From contig CAZIVP010000014.1 of NCBI GenBank assembly GCA_964542915.1, forward strand, positions 37,421 to 101,420: DNA of 64,000 nucleotides, in the 5' to 3' direction. The position numbers and the translations under genes were made by a program. Below, one piece after another: positions 24,340 to 33,168 of this stretch (positions are counted from its first letter, which is position 1; each line of letters starts with the position of its first letter). The notes beneath the pieces were generated by a model, which was given only the letters and a program-made list of their open reading frames with translations, was not told the origin of the DNA and did no database searches. This DNA comes from CAZIVP01 sp964542915 (GTDB lineage: Bacteria; Calditrichota; Calditrichia; Calditrichales; Calditrichaceae).

Positions 24340-27300
24340 TCAAACGACGCTTCCGTGGCATTTTTTATATTTTTTACCACTGCCGCATGGACAGGGATCG
24401 TTGGGACCCACTTTTTTCTCCTGGCGCTTGAATGGCTGTTTTTTGTTGGATCGTTCTCTGGACGCTTTCTGGATATCAGATTCCTCGCCAACCGGTTCGG
24501 CCTGCTGCTGCAATCCCATATTGGTCGTCGATTCATGCACGAGACGCATGCGTTGCGGTTGCATCTGACGGTTGCGGGCTTCCGCGCGGTTGACGGCTTC
24601 TTCCTGAATTTGGAATTTCCACAGCCAGTTCAAGCTTTCGGCGTTAATTTCGCTGATCAGAGCCTCAAATAAACGGAATGCTTCCCGCTTGTATTCGATC
24701 AGGGGATCTTTTTGACCGTACGCACGCAAATGGATACCCTCTTTAAGCATATCCATCTCATATAAATGGTCTTTCCATTTTTCGTCGATCACCCGCAACA
24801 GAAAATAGCGCTCCAAAACGGTCATTTTTTCACGGCCTATGCGCTCTTCTTTGGCATCATAAATTTTAGTCGCTTCGCTGCGGATAAATTCTCTTAAAGA
24901 TTCAAAATCGTAGCTGCCTAAATTATCGCGCACCGGCTTAAAAGAAACATTCAGTACATTACCGACTTCCGATTCCAGTGTATCCAAATCCCAGTCTTCC
25001 ACATGGCCTTTTGGATCGATAACGGTTTCCAGTTTTTCATCGATAAATTCGTCCAGAATGGTCATCACTTCTTTACGCGGGTCTTCTTCCATCAATGCCA
25101 CACGCCGGCGGTCGTAAATAATTTCGCGTTGCTGATTCATTACATCGTCATACTCCAATAACCGCTTACGGATGGAAAAATTTTGCATTTCCACCTTTTT
25201 CTGAGCCTTTTCGATGGAACGCGTAATCATGGGATGAGTGATGACTTCGCCTTCCTGCGCTCCCATGCGATCCATGACATTGGCGATGCGCTCGCTGCCG
25301 AAAAGCCGCATAAGATCGTCTTCCAGACTAAGGTAGAATCGGCTGCTGCCGGGATCGCCCTGCCGCCCGCTGCGGCCGCGCAACTGACGATCGATGCGCC
25401 GGGATTCATGGCGTTCGGTTCCGATGATATGCAGTCCTCCCGGAATGCCGTTCTCGGGATCGCCCGCTTCTACGACGCCGGCCCCCAGTTTGATATCCGT
25501 TCCGCGACCAGCCATATTCGTGGCTATGGTAACGGCGCCGGGCTCTCCGGCATTCGATACGATTTCGGCTTCCCGCTGATGTTGTTTGGCGTTTAAAACG
25601 TTATGCGGTACACCGCGTCGTTTTAACATACGGCTGAGGGTTTCCGAAACATCGACGGTGGTGGTACCCACCAGTATGGGGCGACCCAGATTGCGCATAA
25701 GTTCAATTTCGTCGATCACCCCTTTGTATTTTTCCCGTTTGGTGCGATATATTTCATCGTTCCAATCCTTGCGAGCCACCGGTTTATTGGTGGGTATGAC
25801 GACTACATCCAGCTTATATATTTCCCAGAACTCGGCCGCTTCGGTCTCCGCCGTACCGGTCATACCCGCGAGCTTATCGTACATACGGAAATAATTCTGA
25901 AGCGTGATGGTCGCCAGCGTCTGGGTTTCCTTCTCGATTTTTACATTTTCCTTGGCTTCGATGGCCTGGTGCAAACCGTCGCTGTAGCGCCGGCCGTGCA
26001 TAATCCGGCCGGTAAATTCATCCACGATCATCACTTTGCCGTCGGACACCACGTATTCCTGATCCCGTTCGTAAAGGGAATAAGCCCGTAATAACTGGGA
26101 AATATTTTGTAATTGCTCGCTGCGTTGGTTAAATGTGGAGTGCAGCTCTTCCTTTTTGATAATTTTCTGTTCGTAAGTAAGGGATTCGTCATTATCGATT
26201 TTTGCCAATTCATCGCCCAGATCCGGGAGAGTGAACATCTGCGGCTCACTGGGGTTCAGGCTTTCACGCCCGGATTCCGTCAAATCGATTACGTGGTTCT
26301 TTTCATCCACCATATAATAAAGATCGCCGAAGTAGTGTTCATCGGAGGTTTTATTTTGGCCCTTATCGCGCAGATAGTCGTTTTCCACTTCACGGACAAG
26401 TTTTTTGATGGCGCCGTCCTCGAATAATTTGGATAAACGGCGATGTTTGGGAGCGCCTTTTTCGGCCATGAGTAGCTTCATGCCCGCTTCACGTTCTTTG
26501 CCCTCTTTAAGCAATTCTTCCGCTTCGCGTATAATCTTGTTGACCAACCGGTTTTGCTGAGAAACCAGCCGTTCGACCAACGGCTTCATCTCTTTGTATT
26601 TATGGGTCGACTCGCTGACCGGCCCGCTGATGATGAGCGGCGTGCGCGCTTCGTCGACCAGAACGCTATCCACCTCGTCTACGATCGCATAATGGTGGCC
26701 GCGAATTTGTACGATATCATCCGGCGAACCCGCCATATTGTCGCGGAGATAATCGAAACCGAATTCGTTATTGGTGGCGTAGGTTATGTCACAATTATAT
26801 GCTTCGCGGCGCTGGTCCGGGGTCATTTCATTCAGGATGACGCCGACGGTCAGCCCCATAAATCTATAGATTTCTCCCATCCATTCGGCGTCGCGCTGCG
26901 CCAGGTAATCATTGACCGTCACCAGGTGAGCGCCTTTTTCTTCCAGGGCATTTAAATAGAGCGGTAGCGTCGCCACCAGTGTTTTACCTTCACCCGTGGC
27001 CATTTCTGCGATTTTACCCTGGTGAAGCACAACGGCACCGATTAACTGGACATCATACGGAACCATATCCCAGGTCGTATCGTTGCCCACCACTTTCCAC
27101 TTTTTACCCAGCAGGCGCTTGCAAGCCTGTTTTACGGCTGCGAACGCCTCAGGCAATATATCATCGACGGTTTCGCCGTTGGCAAGCCGCTCTTTAAATT
27201 CAGGCGTTTTGGCCTGAATCTCTTCATCCGAAAGAGACTCATACGTTTGGTCGTATTCATTGATTTGATCAACGATAGGCTGAATCTTCTTGATATCGCG

Positions 27301-27345
27301 TTCGTGCTTAGTGCCAAATATTTTTGTTATAAGTTGTGTAACCAT
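24340..27345 (-). CDS. secA: Preprotein translocase ATPase SecA
   Basis: A 1001-residue motor that drives proteins through SecYEG. Walker A ATGEGKT at 116-122, DEVD box at 223-226 followed by the conserved DEARTPLIISG, helicase motifs (VGTTTVDVSE; ATNMAGRGTDI; GTERHESRRIDRQLRGRSGRQGD) and a C-terminal zinc SEC-C motif with CPCGSGKKYKKCH that binds SecB and ribosomes. Residues about 255-345 are an insertion absent from E. coli SecA (KLLMAEKGAPKHRRLSKLFE segment) and typical of FCB-group bacteria. It starts seven bases after the phosphoesterase stop, so it belongs to that operon. Confidence 0.97.
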   Translation of the reverse strand: MVTQLITKIFGTKHERDIKKIQPIVDQINEYDQTYESLSDEEIQAKTPEFKERLANGETVDDILPEAFAAVKQACKRLLGKKWKVVGNDTTWDMVPYDVQLIGAVVLHQGKIAEMATGEGKTLVATLPLYLNALEEKGAHLVTVNDYLAQRDAEWMGEIYRFMGLTVGVILNEMTPDQRREAYNCDITYATNNEFGFDYLRDNMAGSPDDIVQIRGHHYAIVDEVDSVLVDEARTPLIISGPVSESTHKYKEMKPLVERLVSQQNRLVNKIIREAEELLKEGKEREAGMKLLMAEKGAPKHRRLSKLFEDGAIKKLVREVENDYLRDKGQNKTSDEHYFGDLYYMVDEKNHVIDLTESGRESLNPSEPQMFTLPDLGDELAKIDNDESLTYEQKIIKKEELHSTFNQRSEQLQNISQLLRAYSLYERDQEYVVSDGKVMIVDEFTGRIMHGRRYSDGLHQAIEAKENVKIEKETQTLATITLQNYFRMYDKLAGMTGTAETEAAEFWEIYKLDVVVIPTNKPVARKDWNDEIYRTKREKYKGVIDEIELMRNLGRPILVGTTTVDVSETLSRMLKRRGVPHNVLNAKQHQREAEIVSNAGEPGAVTIATNMAGRGTDIKLGAGVVEAGDPENGIPGGLHIIGTERHESRRIDRQLRGRSGRQGDPGSSRFYLSLEDDLMRLFGSERIANVMDRMGAQEGEVITHPMITRSIEKAQKKVEMQNFSIRKRLLEYDDVMNQQREIIYDRRRVALMEEDPRKEVMTILDEFIDEKLETVIDPKGHVEDWDLDTLESEVGNVLNVSFKPVRDNLGSYDFESLREFIRSEATKIYDAKEERIGREKMTVLERYFLLRVIDEKWKDHLYEMDMLKEGIHLRAYGQKDPLIEYKREAFRLFEALISEINAESLNWLWKFQIQEEAVNRAEARNRQMQPQRMRLVHESTTNMGLQQQAEPVGEESDIQKASRERSNKKQPFKRQEKKVGPNDPCPCGSGKKYKKCHGSVV

Positions 27346-27352
27346 AGTATCG

Positions 27353-28066
27353 TTAAAACCCTTTTAATAATCGTTCAGCTAAAAATTCAGGTAATCCGTA
27401 CCGGATTATTTTGCGATACGTTTCCTGCATTTCGTACTGTTTTCGAACGTATTCGATGGTGTTTTGTTCATCATCGACCACAATAAAACAAAGCTCGGGA
27501 TTACCGTCCCTGGGCTGCCCCACGCTGCCAACATTAACAATATATTTTTGATCGGGATCGAATGAAAATTTGGATTGGCGCACCATACCGTTATTCGTAA
27601 AAATGACGGGTACGTGGGAGTGTCCGATCAAACAAATAGGTTGATTAAAAGAATGCATTTCGATGAGGGCGTCGTGGGGCGACAAGATGTAATACCAGTG
27701 CGAAGGATTGGTCGGAGACGCATGTACCATCATCACATCATCCGTTTGATGGGTAAACGGCAATTCTTTCATGTATGCTTTGTTTTCTTCTTTCAATTTT
27801 TCCCGCGTCCAAAAGGTCGCCATGCGGGCATAGGTGTTGAAGTAATCTATATTTGCCAGATCAAGAGCTGCAAAATCGTGATTTCCCATCAAAACCACTT
27901 CGCACCGCTGGCGTACCAATTCCACGCACTCATTGGGATTTGGGCCATAACCGACGATATCGCCCAGGCAATACGTCTTTTCAATGTTATGTTGATCCAC
28001 ATAATCAAAAGCGGCCTGGAGCGCTTCCAGATTTCCGTGAATATCGGATAAGACTGCGTATTTCAT
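27353..28066 (-). CDS. Calcineurin-like metallophosphoesterase
   Basis: A 237-residue phosphoesterase with all metal-site motifs: D8-x-H10 (LSDIHGN), GD36 (CLGDIVGYGPNP), GNH63D (LMGNHDF), a histidine in MMVHASP, and GHSH followed by PVIF. The YGPNP after the GD motif is typical of the YfcE/MJ0936-like group (cyclic-nucleotide or general phosphodiesterases). Substrate unknown. It lies between nusB and secA with gaps of seven bases each side, in a tightly packed operon. Confidence 0.87.
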   Translation of the reverse strand: MKYAVLSDIHGNLEALQAAFDYVDQHNIEKTYCLGDIVGYGPNPNECVELVRQRCEVVLMGNHDFAALDLANIDYFNTYARMATFWTREKLKEENKAYMKELPFTHQTDDVMMVHASPTNPSHWYYILSPHDALIEMHSFNQPICLIGHSHVPVIFTNNGMVRQSKFSFDPDQKYIVNVGSVGQPRDGNPELCFIVVDDEQNTIEYVRKQYEMQETYRKIIRYGLPEFLAERLLKGF

Positions 28067-28073
28067 TGAAATC

Positions 28074-28520
28074 TCAGTTTAAATTTGAAATGAGTCCACG
28101 ACCCGTTTTTTCGATCTCATTATTTTTCAGCATTTCCTTTAACATGGCATCGAGGATACCATTAATAAACTGGCCGCTTTTATCCGTGCTATAATTCTTG
28201 GCGATTTCAATCATTTCATTGATGGTAACTTCTAAAGGGATATCATGTAAGTATAAAAATTCAACCACGGCCATTCGCAATAAAATGCGATCAATGATAG
28301 CCACACGCGTAAATTCCCAGTTTATCAGGAACGTCTCGATGCGTTTATCAAGTTTTTCCCTGTTTTTCACGCACAATTGAATCAATTCGCGTGAAAACTC
28401 TGTAAGCGAACGTTTTAACTCTTCATTCAGATATTTTATCTGATCATCAACCGGTATCGGGTTAAATTCATGGGCAAATAAAATTTTTAACGCCAGCTCG
28501 CGTTCTTTTCGACGTTTCAT
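28074..28520 (-). CDS. nusB: Transcription antitermination factor NusB
   Basis: A 148-residue all-helical RNA-binding protein that with NusE binds boxA RNA and supports antitermination of rRNA operons. The N-terminal RRKERELALKILFAHEF (arginine-rich RNA-binding helix) and the C-terminal half AIIDRILLRMAVVEFLY, PLEVTINEMIEIAKNYSTDKSGQFINGILD are the family signature. Length is normal. The start is three bases past the stop of the dehydrogenase gene. Confidence 0.94.
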   Translation of the reverse strand: MKRRKERELALKILFAHEFNPIPVDDQIKYLNEELKRSLTEFSRELIQLCVKNREKLDKRIETFLINWEFTRVAIIDRILLRMAVVEFLYLHDIPLEVTINEMIEIAKNYSTDKSGQFINGILDAMLKEMLKNNEIEKTGRGLISNLN

Positions 28521-28523
28521 CGT

Positions 28524-29375
28524 TTAATCGTATTTATAAAATCCATGTTTGGTTTTTCTGCCCAGTCGGCCGGCAGTCACCATCTTTTTAAGCAACGGAC
28601 AGGGCCGATACTTGGGGTCGCCAAGCCCTTCGAACAGGACATTCATAATATGCAAGCACACGTCGAGGCCTATGAAATCCGCCAGGGTTAGCGGTCCCAT
28701 GGGATGATTCATCCCGAGTTTCATAACCGTATCAATGGCCTCTTCATCCGCGACGCCTTCCATCAGAGCATAGACCGCTTCATTGATCATCGGCATTAAA
28801 ATACGGTTGGAAATAAAGCCCGGATAATCGTTCACCTCGACGGGAGTTTTATGTAACTGCGCGGCCAAATACTTTACCGTTTCATAAGTGTCGTCGGAGG
28901 TACTGAGACCGCGTATGACCTCCACTAATTGCATCACGGGCACGGGATTCATAAAATGCATTCCGATCACTTTATCCGGACGTTCCGTAGCGGCCGCAAT
29001 CTCTGTTATTGATATGGATGACGTATTGCTGCTCAAGATGGTTTCCTCGTTGCAAATTTTGTCCAACCGTTTAAAGATATCCAGTTTTATCGATAACTGT
29101 TCGGATACAGCTTCTACAACCAGCCTGGATTCCGCTGCATTGATCAAATCCGTAGAAATTATGATCCTTTTGAGCGTCGCTTCCACATCCTCTTGCTTTA
29201 TGAAGTCTTTTTTTACCTGTCGGTTTAAATTTTTTTCAATCGTCGTTAATGACTTTTGCAATATATCTTTGTTCAAATCAATCAATTGTACCTTAAAGCC
29301 TTTTTGTGCAAACACATGGGCAATTCCATTACCCATGGTGCCGGCTCCGACAATGGTCATTTCATCGTTTTTCAT
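28524..29375 (-). CDS. hbd: 3-hydroxybutyryl-CoA dehydrogenase
   Basis: A 283-residue NAD(P)-dependent enzyme oxidising or forming 3-hydroxyacyl-CoA. NAD loop VGAGTMGNGIAHVFA at 9-23, catalytic region SNTSSISITEIAAATERPDKVIGMHFMNPVPVM with the active histidine in GMHF, then the NDYPGFISNRILMPMINEA and GMNHPMGPLTLADFIGLD C-terminal helical domain. It follows the thiolase gene by ten bases, giving the first two steps of a butyrate/PHB-type pathway; crotonase and later enzymes are not in the window. Confidence 0.94.
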   Translation of the reverse strand: MKNDEMTIVGAGTMGNGIAHVFAQKGFKVQLIDLNKDILQKSLTTIEKNLNRQVKKDFIKQEDVEATLKRIIISTDLINAAESRLVVEAVSEQLSIKLDIFKRLDKICNEETILSSNTSSISITEIAAATERPDKVIGMHFMNPVPVMQLVEVIRGLSTSDDTYETVKYLAAQLHKTPVEVNDYPGFISNRILMPMINEAVYALMEGVADEEAIDTVMKLGMNHPMGPLTLADFIGLDVCLHIMNVLFEGLGDPKYRPCPLLKKMVTAGRLGRKTKHGFYKYD

Positions 29376-29385
29376 GATTGCCCCT

Positions 29386-30573
29386 CTATATGGATTCTAC
29401 GATTATTGATGAGGCCTCTCCGCCGCCAATACATAATGAAGCCAAGCCGCGCTTCACTTTTTGTCGTTGCATGGCATAAAGCAGTGTTGTTAAGATCCGG
29501 GCTCCACTGGCCCCGATAGGATGACCCAGCGCAACAGCGCCGCCGTGAATATTAACCTTCTCAACCGGAAGTTTCAACAAGCGATTGTTTATCAACGAAA
29601 CAACGGCAAACGCTTCATTAATCTCAAAAAGATCGATTCCCTCCGCCGTCATGGACGCCTTTTCCAGAACCAGCTTTATCGAGTCCGTCGGCGCTGTTGT
29701 GAAATATTCGGGAGCTTTGGCAGCAGAGGCCTGTGCGAGCACTTTAACCATTGGCGTGATGCCGAGCGCTTCTGCTTTTTCCTTAGACATCACGAGCACG
29801 GCGGCAGCGCCGTCGTTTATGGAAGAAGCATTGGCGGCCGTTACCGTGCCGTCTTTCTTAAAAGCCGGTTTCAGGGTGCCGAACTTGTCAAAACGTACGT
29901 TTTGGGGTTCTTCATCCGTATCAACCGTGACCGGGTCGCCTTTCCTCTGCGGCACTTCAACCGGTACAATTTCATCTTTGAAATAACCATTTTTCGTGGC
30001 TTGCAGCGCACGTTCATAGCTTAATTTCGCGTACCCGTCCTGCTCGTCTCTTGGTATTTGACATTCTTCCGCACACAATTCCGCGGCCATTCCCATGTGG
30101 AAATCGTTGTAAACATCCCACAGGCCGTCTTTAATCATTCCATCGATCAGCTGCTTGTTTCCCATTTTAACGCCGGATCGCAATCCATCCAAGTAGTAAG
30201 GGGCCTGTGTCATATTCTCCATGCCGCCGGCCACCACCACTTCGGCGTCTCCAACCATAATAGCTTGCGCCGCCAGCATAACGGACTTCAGCCCTGATCC
30301 ACAAACCTTGTTGATCGTCATGCAGGGAATGGAATTATCGAGCCCGGCGCCAAGGGCGGCCTGTCTTGCCGGCGCCTGGCCCACATTGGCGGAAAGTACA
30401 TTCCCCATGATCACTTCATGCACTTCTTTTTTGTCCAAACCGGCGCGCTCAAGGACCGCTTTAATGGCAACGCTGCCCAGTTTAGGAGCGGAAAAGTTGC
30501 GAAAAGCGCCATTAAATGATCCAATCGGTGTGCGCGCCGCTGAGACGATAACGACTTCTCTTATGGTTTGCAT
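29386..30573 (-). CDS. atoB: Acetyl-CoA C-acetyltransferase (thiolase)
   Basis: A 395-residue thiolase that condenses two acetyl-CoA to acetoacetyl-CoA or does the reverse. Catalytic C91 in NKVCGSGLKS, the HPIGASGAR histidine block and C381 in CIGGGEAS are all present. Length and motifs match biosynthetic thiolases (AtoB, PhaA, ThlA). The ATG at 30573 has GGAG nine bases upstream. It is first in the run thiolase-hbd-nusB-phosphoesterase-secA, all on the minus strand with gaps of ten bases or less. Confidence 0.94.
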   Translation of the reverse strand: MQTIREVVIVSAARTPIGSFNGAFRNFSAPKLGSVAIKAVLERAGLDKKEVHEVIMGNVLSANVGQAPARQAALGAGLDNSIPCMTINKVCGSGLKSVMLAAQAIMVGDAEVVVAGGMENMTQAPYYLDGLRSGVKMGNKQLIDGMIKDGLWDVYNDFHMGMAAELCAEECQIPRDEQDGYAKLSYERALQATKNGYFKDEIVPVEVPQRKGDPVTVDTDEEPQNVRFDKFGTLKPAFKKDGTVTAANASSINDGAAAVLVMSKEKAEALGITPMVKVLAQASAAKAPEYFTTAPTDSIKLVLEKASMTAEGIDLFEINEAFAVVSLINNRLLKLPVEKVNIHGGAVALGHPIGASGARILTTLLYAMQRQKVKRGLASLCIGGGEASSIIVESI

Positions 30574-30743
30574 GATGTCATACTCCTATGTGGATTCTAT
30601 GGAATAGAAGCGAAATAAAATTAATAATTTAGTTATTTTATCCATCCTTTTCAAGCATGTTGTTTTGCTGCCAGGGATTTGCTGTGTTCGCATTGGCTTT
30701 CCAGCTTCGGGAATGTATCATTGCCATTCCACAGGCCGTCGTT

Positions 30744-31721
30744 TTAATCGGAATTATCATAACGATTATAAGCATCGATTATATTCTTTACCAACTTGTG
30801 TCTCACGACGTCGGCTTTGCCAAGTCGTATGAATGCAATGCCTTCAATATCCTTTAACACTTCCAGACTGCTGACCAAACCGGATTCTTTGTTTTTGGGA
30901 AGATCCACCTGTGTAATATCGCCCGTAATCACCGCTTTGGAATTAAAGCCGAGACGCGTTAAAAACATCTTCATTTGGGTAAAGGTGCTGTTTTGTGCTT
31001 CATCAAGAATAACAAAAGCATTATTTAGCGTTCTGCCGCGCATATATGCCAGCGGTAGTATTTCAATCACTTCAAGGTCGAGGTACTTTTTAATCAATTC
31101 TTTTGGTAGCATATCTTCCAGGGCATCGTAGAGCGGTTTTAAATAGGGATCGATTTTTTCCTTGAAATCGCCCGGCAAATATCCAAGACTCTCGCCTGCT
31201 TCTACAGCCGGCCGGGCCAGAATAATTTTCCGCATCTTTTGGCTTTTCAGATATGCTACCGCCATCGCCACAGAAAGATAAGTTTTTCCCGTACCCGCAG
31301 GTCCTATGGAAAAAACGATATCGTTCTCCCGAATTGCGTTGATCAATCCGTTCTGGCCTTCGGATTTGGGACGGATGGGACCGTCATTGCTAATCAGTAT
31401 TTCAGGTTCCGACCAAGAGGGCGTTTTAGTGGTTTGATCTGCTGAAGATGGAGTGCTGTCGGCCGGTTTTAAAATATGAATCGCCGTTTCCAAATCTTCC
31501 CGTGTTATAAAATTTTGTTTCTCGGAAATATGCACGAGTTCAGCCAACAGGCTTTGCACCATCGCAACCTCATCCTCGCCCCCTATAATTTTAAGAGCAT
31601 TACCACGAGCGATTAACCGCACATCAAAATAATCTTCGATAAGACTTAGATTGGTATCCTGATGCCCATATATGATAAGTGGATTTATGTTATCTGGAAT
31701 CTGATAGGTTCTCTCGATCAA
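30744..31721 (-). CDS. phoH: PhoH-family ATPase (YbeZ-like)
   Basis: A 325-residue protein with an N-terminal KH-like region (FDVRLIARGNALKIIGG) and a C-terminal PhoH ATPase domain: Walker A GPAGTGKT at 140-147, ARPAVEAGESLGYLPGDFKEKI, Walker B VILDEAQN, and GFNSKAVITGDITQVDLP. In E. coli the homologue YbeZ works with the rRNA endonuclease YbeY; ybeY is not in this window. The start is a TTG at 31721 with AAAGGA close upstream; the family N-terminus begins there. It is followed by 170 bases without a gene. Confidence 0.9.
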   Translation of the reverse strand: MIERTYQIPDNINPLIIYGHQDTNLSLIEDYFDVRLIARGNALKIIGGEDEVAMVQSLLAELVHISEKQNFITREDLETAIHILKPADSTPSSADQTTKTPSWSEPEILISNDGPIRPKSEGQNGLINAIRENDIVFSIGPAGTGKTYLSVAMAVAYLKSQKMRKIILARPAVEAGESLGYLPGDFKEKIDPYLKPLYDALEDMLPKELIKKYLDLEVIEILPLAYMRGRTLNNAFVILDEAQNSTFTQMKMFLTRLGFNSKAVITGDITQVDLPKNKESGLVSSLEVLKDIEGIAFIRLGKADVVRHKLVKNIIDAYNRYDNSD

Positions 31722-31824
31722 TTTCCTTTATACTCCAAGCACTGAAAAGATTTAATTATGCAATAAAACAATGGTTTTAATCTAAAAAAAGATTTGATAT
31801 TTATAAATAAACCATAACAAACAA

Positions 31825-31860
31825 AAAAAGCTCCTGGCCATATTTAGCCAGAAGCTTTTT
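31825..31860 (-). terminator. Rho-independent terminator after the LysM gene
   Basis: AAAAAGCT-c-CTGGC (31825-31838) pairs with GCCAG-a-AGCTTTTT (31847-31860), one mismatch, 8-base loop, flanked by A and T runs. It lies 25 bases past the minus-strand stop at 31885. Confidence 0.85.
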
Positions 31861-31884
31861 ACGCATGAAACCTCATTATGATTC

Positions 31885-32727
31885 TTAACGGGCAATTTTC
31901 AAAATTTGATGCGGAAAAATCATATTGGGATCCGAAATGACATCTTTATTGGCTTCGTACAATCGTTGCCATTTGAACGGATCACCGAACACCTGAGAAT
32001 AGCCAGCAATTTTAGATAAGTGCTCGCCTCTTTTAACCCAATATTCATTGGGACCCGGCTGACGCGGAATCGAGAAGACCTGATCGGGATAAATAAGGTC
32101 AGGATCTTTAATTTGGTTGCGATTCGCGGTGTAGATACGCATCCAGGCATAAGCATCGCCATAGATATCATCCTTGGCTGCAATTTTCCACAGATAATCG
32201 CCGCGCATCACCGTGTACGTAGGAGGTGTGGCGCCCTCGCCTTTTTCACGAGCCTGATTGATCAAGCTCTGAATTTCTTCAATTAATCTGGCATTTTCTG
32301 CCATTTGTCCGAAAGCCGACTCTTTCAACGCATCGAGACGCGACTGTAAATCATCCAGTTCGTCCATCCGTCTGTAAATTTCTTCCGGAGAAAGATTTAA
32401 GAAGGCCTGAGCATCGTCGCGCAATTGGCTTAATTGATTACCATATTGCTCATAATCCTCTTTTGTTTGTCCCGTAATATTGAAGATTTCCGTCCAGGTA
32501 TCGTCTACCTGACCCTGCAAACTTTCCAACTCTTTTTGCAACTCTTCAATTCGCGCATTCTCTTCATCGATTCCCTGCTGAGCTGCATCAAGACGTTGTT
32601 GCCACTCGGCCAGGTAAGCGTTGTACTGCTCCTGGGTCATTTCTTCATAATTATAGGATTGTTGGGCGAAAAGAGTGGTAAACGCAAAAACCGAGAGGAT
32701 TAATATAATTGTCGTTTTAAATTTCAT
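31885..32727 (-). CDS. Exported coiled-coil protein with two LysM domains
   Basis: A 280-residue periplasmic or surface protein. Signal peptide (residues 1-21, ending TLFAQ), a long coiled coil about 30-165 rich in E, Q and L, then two LysM peptidoglycan-binding modules at about 172-222 (YTVMRGDYLWKIA, RNQIKDPDLIYPDQVFSIP) and 228-280 (YWVKRGEHLSKIA, NKDVISDPNMIFPHQILKI). It could tether an envelope complex to the cell wall. It is the last gene after aspS and a small coiled-coil lipoprotein, and ends in a terminator. AAGGAG is ten bases before the ATG. Confidence 0.85.
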   Translation of the reverse strand: MKFKTTIILILSVFAFTTLFAQQSYNYEEMTQEQYNAYLAEWQQRLDAAQQGIDEENARIEELQKELESLQGQVDDTWTEIFNITGQTKEDYEQYGNQLSQLRDDAQAFLNLSPEEIYRRMDELDDLQSRLDALKESAFGQMAENARLIEEIQSLINQAREKGEGATPPTYTVMRGDYLWKIAAKDDIYGDAYAWMRIYTANRNQIKDPDLIYPDQVFSIPRQPGPNEYWVKRGEHLSKIAGYSQVFGDPFKWQRLYEANKDVISDPNMIFPHQILKIAR

Positions 32728-32761
32728 GGTTCAAAGTCTCCTTTTTTTGGATACTTTTTGA

Positions 32762-33052
32762 TTATTCGTCGTCTTCTGTTTCCGATTCTTCTACATAACT
32801 CTTAACGGCGTCCCTGTCTGCCTTGATTTTCTCCAACTCTTTTTTCTTCGCTTCGACTTTCTCCTCTAGGTCTTGCCGCTCATCTTTCTTATTTTCCAGC
32901 TCTTTTTCAGCTGCAAGCGCTGCGGAACGTGTTTCTTCTAACTGATTAATCTCTTCTTCTGATGGATGCCATTTACATCCGGTTAAAGAAAGGGTAGAAA
33001 CACTAAACAGAAGAATAATCAATAAACTTATTGACCTCTTAAATCTTCTCAT
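32762..33052 (-). CDS. Small coiled-coil lipoprotein
   Basis: A 96-residue predicted lipoprotein. Signal peptide ends in lipobox LTGC26; the rest (about 32-88) is a single charged coiled coil rich in E and K with regular hydrophobic spacing. An AGGAGG site is eight bases before the ATG. Its size and shape recall Lpp-type or RcsF-like spacer proteins, but no family is recognised. Position directly before the LysM gene (34 bases) suggests both serve the wall-membrane link. Confidence 0.75.
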   Translation of the reverse strand: MRRFKRSISLLIILLFSVSTLSLTGCKWHPSEEEINQLEETRSAALAAEKELENKKDERQDLEEKVEAKKKELEKIKADRDAVKSYVEESETEDDE

Positions 33053-33168
33053 AGATCAAGCCTCCTGAATTAAATAAGTTATTGCTATCTTATAACGATA
33101 TTCAAAGCTAACAAAATGATGCTATTTTGTCAAGAAATAAAAAATATAACATTGTATTATTCTTATTT

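Noticed and set aside
30574..30857. Frame with a hydrophobic stretch (ECIIAIPQAVVLIGIIITI) before phoH
   Set aside because: It overlaps the end of phoH antisense and lacks a start site; the hydrophobicity comes from the AT-rich gap.
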